From NCBI GenBank assembly GCA_035318985.1, contig DATHDP010000115.1, positions 1 to 10,205 on the forward strand: DNA of 10,205 bases. Reading direction: 5' to 3'. The notes beneath the pieces are model-generated. The model made no database searches. It saw only the letters and a list, made by a program, of their open reading frames with translations, and was not told the DNA's origin. A program made the translations under genes and the position numbers. The DNA comes from VBAS01 sp035318985. Lineage in GTDB: Bacteria > Bacteroidota > Bacteroidia > Chitinophagales > Chitinophagaceae. Positions within the stretch are counted from its first letter, which is position 1, and the number at the start of each line of letters is the position of its first letter. Positions 1-5,407 of the stretch are shown piece after piece.

Positions 1-349
1 AACCAATTTCTTTTGGCCTGCGGCGAATGCCCTGTGCTGTAACAACTACCTCACTTAAGGTTTTGTTTTCTTCTACCAATGTTACCGTTAAATTGTCTGT
101 AGCGGTTACCTCTGTTTCTTTGTAACCTGCCGCAGATACAATTAGTTTGGTACCGGGAGCTACACTCAGGGTAAAGCTACCGTCATTGTCGGCAATAGCA
201 CCGGCCTTTGAGTCTTTGATTTTAATGGAAGCGTTAGGAATAGTAATTCCTTTAGCATCTGTAACCCTACCAACGATGGTAGTTTTTTGTGCGATCAAAC
301 CTGTTAATAAAAATAACAGGCTCGGTACAAGTAGTACAAGCTTTCTCAT
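1..349 (-). CDS. SusC/RagA-type TonB-dependent outer-membrane receptor, N-terminal part (runs off the left edge)
   Basis: Reading the minus strand from the ATG at 349 gives 116 uninterrupted codons to the window edge. Residues 1-21 (MRKLVLLVPSLLFLLTGLIAQ) are a signal peptide ending in -AQ. Residues about 25-92 form a carboxypeptidase-regulatory-like beta-sandwich, with VGRVTDAKG, an IADNDGSFTL turn and VSAAGYKE. Next comes the TonB-box-like SEVVVTAQGIRRRPKEIG at 99-116, which leads into the plug domain. This order is typical of SusC/RagA receptors, which span the outer membrane, import glycans, peptides or other nutrients with TonB energy, and usually pair with a SusD lipoprotein encoded just downstream. 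That position lies outside the window, so the substrate cannot be read. Family members are usually about 1000 residues long, so roughly a tenth is visible. A weak TAnnTTTG-like box with one mismatch (minus strand, 386-379) lies upstream; I do not rely on it. The family call is firm. Confidence 0.93.
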   Translation of the reverse strand, partial: MRKLVLLVPSLLFLLTGLIAQKTTIVGRVTDAKGITIPNASIKIKDSKAGAIADNDGSFTLSVAPGTKLIVSAAGYKETEVTATDNLTVTLVEENKTLSEVVVTAQGIRRRPKEIG

Positions 350-757
350 GTGCTGGCTAATTTTAGTTTTAAAAGTGGCCAAGATAGGGGAAACTTGAAT
401 ATGCTTTAACAAAAACTTGTATATTTTTTTAAATTCTTAAGCGCAATTTATTTTTTATCAAAAAAAATATTTCCAAGCAGCAAAAACACGCAGAAGCTAG
501 TCTCGTGGCGGTTTCCTTTGAGAATCAAAAGACTGAATTTAAAGGTAAAAACTTCAAAGCCTGGCACTTTTTGAGTTTTTCCGGAGAAATACAAGAATAG
601 AATTTAATAACGCACCTGAATTAATTTTTCCGCGACTTTAAGGATCGACCTCCTTCTGCCCCATCTTTTTAACATAGTATAATAAAACTGTTGCCTGCTG
701 TTTGCAATCTGTGATATAGATGATCAAAAAATGATCGCAGACAAAAACCTAAAAAGT
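350..757. other. Intergenic region between the divergent SusC-like gene and the lipoprotein gene
   Basis: About 400 AT-rich bases separate two divergent genes, so promoters and leaders for both should lie here. I find no open frame with protein-like character beyond the flanking genes. The only structure I can point to is a small interrupted hairpin: tttga/tcaaa arms at 517-521 and 525-529, flanked by agtct (499-503) and agact (530-534). It is too weak to call an RNA gene. No full TTG...TAnnTTTG promoter was found on either strand. Confidence 0.5.
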
Positions 758-1120
758 ATGAAAAAGATATTTACGTTATCAATTATTACCATTGGGCTGG
801 TTATATTTTTTACGGGTTGTGTAAAAAATCGTGAGTATGTCGACGAGAGCTATTGGCTCACTAAAGAAAGGGGAGAAGTGGTGCTTAGCGATCCTTATTG
901 TCAGTATTTCGTAGTAGAAACAAATAGTGGCTATTCTATACTTCGCTCATATAATGGTTATAAACCGTATGAGGGTTCGATCGTATATGGCAATCTCAGC
1001 AATTATGGTACAAGAGATTTTTATGACAGATCAAGCGGTGTTGTATATACTTCCGAAGTAATAGAATATTGGTTGACATACTATGATGCTCAAAACGCTA
1101 TTAACTATTATTGTTATTAA
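758..1120 (+). CDS. Small tyrosine-rich lipoprotein of unknown function
   Basis: The protein has 120 residues from the ATG at 758. An in-frame ATG at 731 would add nine polar residues (MIADKNLKS) ahead of the signal peptide. The 758 start is preferred because MKKIFTLSIITIGLVIFFTG-C is then a compact lipoprotein signal with lipobox FTGC and the lipidated Cys at residue 21. The mature part contains 18 tyrosines in 100 residues and two further cysteines (48 and 119) that could form a disulfide. Its centre, GSIVYGNLSNYGTRDFYDRS (73-92), looks beta-rich. I recognise no catalytic motif and do not assign a function. It is probably anchored in the cell envelope. No clear Shine-Dalgarno or promoter is visible. 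The gene is followed at once by its own strong terminator, so it appears monocistronic. Confidence 0.8.
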   Translation: MKKIFTLSIITIGLVIFFTGCVKNREYVDESYWLTKERGEVVLSDPYCQYFVVETNSGYSILRSYNGYKPYEGSIVYGNLSNYGTRDFYDRSSGVVYTSEVIEYWLTYYDAQNAINYYCY

Positions 1121-1142
1121 GAATATTGATAAAATTTCTGAC

Positions 1143-1199
1143 GATGATAGCCTTAACAAATGATTAATTTCCATGTTGGCTATCATCATTCTTTTTTTT
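1143..1199 (+). terminator. Rho-independent terminator after the lipoprotein gene
   Basis: Perfect 10-bp arms gatgatagcc (1143-1152) and ggctatcatc (1178-1187) can extend by aaca/tgtt beyond a 2-base bulge, leaving a loop of about 15 bases. A run of eight T follows at 1192-1199. It lies 23 bases after the stop of the lipoprotein gene. Confidence 0.85.
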
Positions 1200-1244
1200 A
1201 CAAGTTGCTTGTTTTGAATGATTTAAATTGATAAAACAACACTT

Positions 1245-1260
1245 GGTTATCCTGATAACC
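1245..1260. repeat. Perfect inverted repeat, possible operator
   Basis: The arms GGTTATC (1245-1251) and GATAACC (1254-1260) are exact reverse complements separated by CT. The spacing suits a dimeric DNA-binding protein better than a terminator, and no T-run follows. It lies about 200 bases upstream of the ATG at 1463, which is rather far for a simple repressor site. Confidence 0.35.
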
Positions 1261-1462
1261 CGTTTAAGTTGATTTCCTTTCATTGATCTGCGAATATATT
1301 TTTACATCATGATCGCATTCAAAAAAACTCTTCGGTTCCTGCCAGGTTTCTTGCCCCGATAAAAATTTTTCACAATTACGATCTGCCATTTGTTTGCACT
1401 AACACGATTGTCCCATAAAAAATTTAAACAACAATTTTTTATAACTATTAAATTTTAGAACT

Positions 1463-1876
1463 ATGAAAAAAGTAATGAACAAAAACAACGCAATTATTAT
1501 TGCAGTGATGGCTTTTATAAGCACATCTTTTAGTACCCCGTTATTAGCTATGGACAAAAAGACCGATCCTCCTGTTGTTGAGATCAAATATCTTGGTTTC
1601 AATGATAAGAATCCTGTATTTGAGATCACCATTAGCAATGTCCAGGTTGATAATTATTATATCACTGTGAGAGGTGAATCAGGTACTGCTCTTTATTCAG
1701 AAAAAATCTCAGGTAAAAACATTTCCCGTAAGTATCGTATCGATACAGAAGAAATAATTCCTGAGGGTGGTCTTCGTTTCGAAATAAGAACTGGCAGCAC
1801 TAATAAAACAGAAGTGTATGTTGCTGGTACTAGTGAAACTATCACAAGAGAGATGGCTGTAAACAAAATCAACTAA
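1463..1876 (+). CDS. Small secreted protein of a Bacteroidota-specific family, function unknown
   Basis: The protein has 137 residues. Residues 1-29 form a signal peptide: a basic start, then IIIAVMAFISTSF, with cleavage expected after PLLA at 29. The mature part carries VVEIKYLG (38-45), NPVFEITISN (50-59), a YYITVRGESGTALYSEKISG stretch (65-84), KNISRKYRID (85-94) and LRFEIRTGSTNKTEVY (104-119). From memory, this arrangement (target strand, then SIRDExGxxLYSExxxGxNxSRKFR, then LRFEV) is shared by many small exported proteins of Chitinophagaceae and relatives that have no assigned role. A single beta-sandwich domain is my inference. No cysteine and no catalytic motif are present. The start at 1463 has an A/T-rich leader and no Shine-Dalgarno. 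An internal Met at residue 5 is an alternative start that would still keep a signal peptide. A terminator follows, so it is probably transcribed alone. Confidence 0.85.
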   Translation: MKKVMNKNNAIIIAVMAFISTSFSTPLLAMDKKTDPPVVEIKYLGFNDKNPVFEITISNVQVDNYYITVRGESGTALYSEKISGKNISRKYRIDTEEIIPEGGLRFEIRTGSTNKTEVYVAGTSETITREMAVNKIN

Positions 1877-1891
1877 AAAAATCATTGCGCA

Positions 1892-1924
1892 AAAAAATGT
1901 CCCGCCTTAGGTGGGACATTTTTT
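1892..1924. terminator. Bidirectional terminator between convergent genes
   Basis: A 15-bp stem with a 3-base loop (tta at 1907-1909) pairs 1892-1906 with 1910-1924, with a single G-T wobble. The core is tgtcccgcc/ggtgggaca. Its A-tract on the left and T-tract on the right make it work on both strands. It serves the small secreted-protein gene ending at 1876 and the propeller gene whose stop is at 1950. Confidence 0.9.
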
Positions 1925-1949
1925 ATTTTCAAATGCAGGAGAATCAATT

Positions 1950-4517
1950 TTATTTTTTTGCCTTCTTTTGCACTTCATCAAGTTTAGCGATATAAAGACT
2001 GCGGCCATGTGTGCCAAGCACTATTTCATTTTCTCTTTGTTGAATAGCTATATCATGAATGGGTACTGATCTTGGTAACCCTTTATTCCACATCATAAAG
2101 CTATTTCCTTTATCAAGGCTTACATACAACCCGCCATCTGTACCAACATAAAGTATGCTGTCATTCTTGGGGTCCTCACGAATAACATTCACCGGTTCAT
2201 TCGGAAGATCTTTTCCAATCTGCACCCATGTTTTTCCATAATCATCACTGGCGTATACATAAGGAGCAAAATTGTCAGTGCGATAGCCATTTAATGTTGC
2301 ATACACTCTTCCTTCTTTATGTTGTGATGCAAGAACCCGGCTCACCCACAATCCGTGAGTCATGAGTCGTGAGTCTTTAGTTTTGACTTTTGACTTTTGA
2401 CTTTTGATTTCGGCAACTGCCGGTTGGTTTAATTGTTCCCATGTATAACCGCCGTCTTTTGTCAGGTGTATATTCCCATCATCCGTTCCGACATAGATCA
2501 AACCGAATCTTGTTGGCGATTCAGAAATTGTAGTTAGGGTACCGTAAGGAACATCTCCTTCTTTTTTTCCATTTGTAAGATCCGCTGTCATTGTTATCAT
2601 CGTATCACCCTGGTTCATGCTGCGATGAAAATGATTGCTGCCGAAATAAACTATATCAGGATTATGACTGCTTATTAAGATAGGAGATTGCCAGTTAAAA
2701 CGGTAGGGGAATTCACCCAGTTCATGTCTTGGAGTGATCCTGCGGTTGTTATCTCTTGTTATCCTGTTTGTTCTTTGATAAGCTCCAAATTGTGAACCAT
2801 AATAAAATGTAGCATTATCCCTGGTATCTATTTGTACCTGCATTCCATCTCCTCCACCAACATTTACTTCACTACCGGCTGTTTGTCCAAGACCACCTCC
2901 GAATTGATTCCTATTCGCTTGCGATGGAACGTACCAAACTCCATTATCCTGCAATCCACCATAAACATTGTATGGTTTTGCATTATCAGTAGCTATGTTA
3001 TAGAATTGTCCAACAGCCGGCGTATTTGCTTTGAACCAAACTTCACCATCATCGTAAGTGATGTTTACACCACCATCGTTACCATTAATGAGATGAGAAT
3101 CTTTTTTTGGGTTCACCCACAGTGCATGATGATCTGAATGCACATTATTTCTGTCAATATTTTTAAATGTCTTTCCGCCATCTGTTGATTCCATAGCATT
3201 CAAACCAAGAATATAGACTTTGTTCTCGTTATATGGCGACACATAAATTTTGGCAAAATAATAACCGTAACTAAAAAAGAATCCTATTTCTTTCTCATTT
3301 ATTTTTTTCCAGCTTTGTCCACCATTCTCACTTTTATAAATTTCGCAACCAATAGGATTTGATTCAAAACCTGTATTTACATTCAAATAATCATAAAGTA
3401 CAGTAGGTTTATATTTATCATTTGCCACTCCTTCTTTCAGCATTGCAGCATTATACTTTGGAGTCATCCTGCTCCGGGTTAAAAATGAATCAAGCTTTTT
3501 ATTATCGAGTTGTGCAAACTGTTCTTTTGTTATATTCTTAAAATCGTCAACACGTAAAACTGTATTGTCTTTTTTTGCTGTATCGGGTTTGTTATCCTGA
3601 TTATCAAGAATAGCGTAAACTATCTGTGGATTCTTTGGATAAACGCAGAGACCGATCCTTCCCAATTTATCGGTGGTTGGAAATCCAGAACCAGCTCCGC
3701 TAATTGATTTCCATGTATCACCTCCATCCGTGCTTTTATAAATGCCGCTTGTTTTTCCGGCTTCTTCAAAATTCCATGCACTTCTTGTTTTATACCACAT
3801 AGCGGCATATACTTCATTCGGGTTTTGTGGATTAATATCCATTTCCACTGCACCGGTGTTATCATCTATGTATAAAGTTTTTTTCCAGGTTTTGCCGCCA
3901 TCTGTTGTCTTATAAACACCTCTTTCTTTATTCGGAGAATATAAATGCCCGAGCACTGCTACCCATGCTATATTATTATCTGTTGGGTGCAATTGAATTT
4001 TTCCTATATGTTGTGAATCGGGCAAACCAAGATATTCCCATGTCTTACCGCCATCACTGCTTTTGTAAACGCCGATCCCTGCATATGATGAACGGCTGCT
4101 GTTTACTTCGCCTGTTCCAATCCAGATGGTTTTTGTTTTCCAGTCAACAGCGATATCACCAATTGTAAGTATATCTTCTGAATCAAAAACTGATTTAAAA
4201 GAAAGACCATTATTTTTTGTGTACCACAATCCGCCGGATGCATAGGCAACATAAAACTCAGAAGGATCATCGGGGTTTGCTTCTATATCGTCAACTCTTC
4301 CGCTCATTGTTACCGGTCCGATATTGCGAAAACTTATATCATTGACTACAGATCTTTTTTCAAGCTCTTTTCGCTGTTGCACTGCCTTCATTCTCTCTTC
4401 TGCAGAGGTTGGAGCGATTTGTGCTAGTATGATAATGTGAAAATTTGCTAACAGGCTAATGAAAAGCAGGGGTTTAGCATAATGTCTGATGTGCTTAAAT
4501 TTTAACAGGTGAAACAT
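1950..4517 (-). CDS. Secreted Asp-box (BNR/sortilin-like) beta-propeller protein
   Basis: The protein has 855 residues. Hydrophobic residues 16-32 ending in ILAQ form an export signal after an unusually long basic N-region. About ten Asp-box motifs (S/T-x-D-x-G-x-T-W/F) follow: 100-107, 153-160, 204-211, 262-269, 396-403, 444-451, 487-494 (degenerate), 686-693, 757-764 and 800-807. This marks a multi-bladed propeller of the VPS10/sortilin type, often annotated as BNR-repeat glycosyl hydrolase. Family signatures include FRNIGP (63-68), SGRVDDI (72-78), GNDGG (479-483), WVSRV (724-728) and VLGTHGRSLYI (833-843). No sialidase catalytic set is evident, so enzymatic activity is unproven. A binding or scaffolding role outside the cytoplasm is equally possible. 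It ends soon after GTHGRS, without the long C-terminal extension I recall in some relatives. Residues 704-721 are encoded by a tandem-repeat insertion, described separately. The gene is divergent from the one at 4591. Confidence 0.88.
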   Translation of the reverse strand: MFHLLKFKHIRHYAKPLLFISLLANFHIIILAQIAPTSAEERMKAVQQRKELEKRSVVNDISFRNIGPVTMSGRVDDIEANPDDPSEFYVAYASGGLWYTKNNGLSFKSVFDSEDILTIGDIAVDWKTKTIWIGTGEVNSSRSSYAGIGVYKSSDGGKTWEYLGLPDSQHIGKIQLHPTDNNIAWVAVLGHLYSPNKERGVYKTTDGGKTWKKTLYIDDNTGAVEMDINPQNPNEVYAAMWYKTRSAWNFEEAGKTSGIYKSTDGGDTWKSISGAGSGFPTTDKLGRIGLCVYPKNPQIVYAILDNQDNKPDTAKKDNTVLRVDDFKNITKEQFAQLDNKKLDSFLTRSRMTPKYNAAMLKEGVANDKYKPTVLYDYLNVNTGFESNPIGCEIYKSENGGQSWKKINEKEIGFFFSYGYYFAKIYVSPYNENKVYILGLNAMESTDGGKTFKNIDRNNVHSDHHALWVNPKKDSHLINGNDGGVNITYDDGEVWFKANTPAVGQFYNIATDNAKPYNVYGGLQDNGVWYVPSQANRNQFGGGLGQTAGSEVNVGGGDGMQVQIDTRDNATFYYGSQFGAYQRTNRITRDNNRRITPRHELGEFPYRFNWQSPILISSHNPDIVYFGSNHFHRSMNQGDTMITMTADLTNGKKEGDVPYGTLTTISESPTRFGLIYVGTDDGNIHLTKDGGYTWEQLNQPAVAEIKSQKSKVKTKDSRLMTHGLWVSRVLASQHKEGRVYATLNGYRTDNFAPYVYASDDYGKTWVQIGKDLPNEPVNVIREDPKNDSILYVGTDGGLYVSLDKGNSFMMWNKGLPRSVPIHDIAIQQRENEIVLGTHGRSLYIAKLDEVQKKAKK
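2355..2408 (-). repeat. Double heptanucleotide tandem array inside the propeller gene
   Basis: On the plus strand three RTGAGTC units (2355-2361, 2362-2368, 2369-2375) are followed by a TTTAG joint (2376-2380) and four TTTTGAY units (2381-2387, 2388-2394, 2395-2401, 2402-2408). The whole block is 54 bases, so although each unit is 7 bases it keeps the reading frame. It encodes residues 704-721, IKSQKSKVKTKDSRLMTH, a very basic stretch unlike the rest of the protein. It sits between an Asp-box blade and the conserved WVSRV motif. Confidence 0.85.
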
Positions 4518-4539
4518 AAAACCAGTCGTTTTTCGTTAT

Positions 4540-4547
4540 TAATTTTG
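4540..4547 (+). promoter_or_regulatory. Candidate -7 promoter box of the MORN-like gene
   Basis: The plus strand reads TAATTTTG, an exact match to TAnnTTTG, 43 bases upstream of the ATG at 4591. No TTG lies at the expected upstream distance. In AT-rich DNA an isolated match can occur by chance. Confidence 0.3.
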
Positions 4548-4575
4548 ATAGTGAATGAATCCATTAAGGAATTTC

Positions 4576-4583
4576 CAAACTTA
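4576..4583 (-). promoter_or_regulatory. Candidate -7 promoter box of the propeller gene
   Basis: The minus strand reads TAAGTTTG, an exact match to the Bacteroidota -7 element TAnnTTTG, 58 bases upstream of the ATG at 4517. No TTG is found at the usual 17-23 base distance upstream, so only half of the promoter is supported. Confidence 0.35.
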
Positions 4584-4590
4584 CTAAACA

Positions 4591-5295
4591 ATGCGTTATA
4601 TCCTATTTATTATTCTCTTGATTTCTGTCAACGGTTATTCACAGTGTAAAACTTTTATGATCGGTGTAAAAGGTGATACGTTGAACTGTGTCGATCTGAA
4701 AGGAATGAAGCAGGGTCGTTGGGTAAATGAATTGCCGCCGCTTCGTGGTGAAAAAGGTTATGAAGAACAAGGCGTTTATATCAATAGCAAAAAAGAAGGG
4801 CAATGGCAGCAGTTTACATTGGAAGGCGATTTGCTGGCAATTGAAAATTACAGGTGGGGAAATAAAAATGGCAGGTGCATGTATTATAATGCTTTTGGCC
4901 AGCCAGTACGTGAAGAAAGCTGGAAAGCAGTGAACCCTGATAATCCTTATGACACTATTGATATTTATGGTTTGAATGATCCTTCTAAAGTTGTTCGGAA
5001 AGAAGTTATAAAATTAGATGGTCATACACTTCGTCATGGCACCTGGAAATTTTTTGACCCTGACTTTGGCACTGTAGTTAAAACTGAACAATATAAACTC
5101 GATAAACTGACTGTTGCAGGTACAGTAGAAGATGAATTAGCACCGATTGATATAAGCACCGGCTCAACAACAAAATCCAAAACAGATACTACAGGTAGAA
5201 AATCATCTGCAAAGCCACAAGCAGTTCTTGATTACGAAAAAAAGAACGCAGGTAAAAAGAAAGTGAAGACACGAGACGGATCCACGGGATATTAA
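4591..5295 (+). CDS. Exported MORN/YwqK-like repeat protein
   Basis: The protein has 234 residues. Residues 1-18 (MRYILFIILLISVNGYSQ) are a signal peptide ending in -SQ. The central part has degenerate MORN-type units with the G-x-x-x-G-x-W pattern and following aromatic strands: GMKQGRW (38-44), KKEGQWQQF (67-75) with EGDLLAIENY, GNKNGRCMYYNAFGQPVREE (90-109) and LRHGTWKFFD (147-156). Such units occur in Bacteroidota proteins often labelled toxin-antitoxin YwqK family antitoxin. That label comes from similarity, and no toxin gene sits next to this one. Residues from about 185 to the end are a low-complexity Ser/Thr/Lys-rich tail (KSKTDTTGRKSSAK, KKNAGKKKVKTR), probably disordered and strongly basic. 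The two cysteines after the signal peptide (19 and 33) might pair. The role is probably binding or structural in the periplasm or at the surface; no enzyme motif is visible. The gene stands alone between a divergent neighbour and a terminator. Confidence 0.75.
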   Translation: MRYILFIILLISVNGYSQCKTFMIGVKGDTLNCVDLKGMKQGRWVNELPPLRGEKGYEEQGVYINSKKEGQWQQFTLEGDLLAIENYRWGNKNGRCMYYNAFGQPVREESWKAVNPDNPYDTIDIYGLNDPSKVVRKEVIKLDGHTLRHGTWKFFDPDFGTVVKTEQYKLDKLTVAGTVEDELAPIDISTGSTTKSKTDTTGRKSSAKPQAVLDYEKKNAGKKKVKTRDGSTGY

Positions 5296-5318
5296 AATCT
5301 AAATTAAATATAAAAAGT

Positions 5319-5352
5319 AAAAGCCATCCCGATAATTATCGGGATGGCTTTT
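5319..5352. terminator. Bidirectional terminator between convergent genes
   Basis: This is a perfect palindrome centred between 5335 and 5336. Its core arms agccatcccgat/atcgggatggct are flanked by AAAA and TTTT, with a 4-base loop (aatt). It lies 24 bases after the MORN-like gene and 56 bases beyond the stop of the left M1 peptidase gene on the other strand, so it can end both transcripts. Confidence 0.9.
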
Positions 5353-5385
5353 ATAATATAAGCTATGAAAAAATCAATCTAAGTT

Positions 5386-5407
5386 CCCCCTATAAGGGGA
5401 GAGGGGG
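5386..5407. repeat. C-run/G-run inverted-repeat block beside the M1 gene stop
   Basis: In otherwise AT-rich DNA, CCCCC (5386-5390) is followed by GGGG (5396-5399) and GGGGG (5403-5407). The C-run can pair with either G-run, as CCCCT/AGGGG with a 3-base loop or CCCCCT/AGGGGG with a larger loop. The block ends immediately beside the TAA stop of the peptidase gene (5408-5410). From memory, blocks of this kind are dispersed between genes in some Bacteroidota genomes. The window holds only one copy, so repeat status is inferred. Confidence 0.4.

Larger units (their letters stand above)
1121..1462. other. Intergenic region between two small exported-protein genes
   Basis: The first part holds the terminator of the upstream gene. 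The remaining 260 bases or so are AT-rich and non-coding on both strands. They hold a 16-base inverted repeat at 1245-1260 and, presumably, the promoter of the gene starting at 1463. The nearest promoter-like box is TTTGTTTG at 1389-1396, one mismatch from TAnnTTTG. It has no TTG at the expected distance upstream, so the promoter is not assigned. Confidence 0.5.

Noticed and set aside
147..398. An 83-codon plus-strand open frame over the SusC-like gene
   Set aside because: The minus strand encodes an unmistakable SusC N-terminus across the same bases, so this is its antisense.
499..534. Interrupted hairpin that might mark a small RNA
   Set aside because: Only two 5-base stems with an unpaired 13-base arm, no terminator and no promoter.
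731..739. ATGATCGCA shared with 1309-1317 upstream of the next gene
   Set aside because: A 9-base match between two AT-rich leaders can easily arise by chance, and the flanks do not match.
2832..3137. A 101-codon plus-strand open frame inside the propeller gene
   Set aside because: It is a shadow of the propeller gene on the opposite strand with no recognisable protein features.
4591..5295. Toxin-antitoxin module based on the YwqK-type repeats
   Set aside because: There is no toxin partner on either side, and the protein has a signal peptide, which argues against a cytoplasmic antitoxin.
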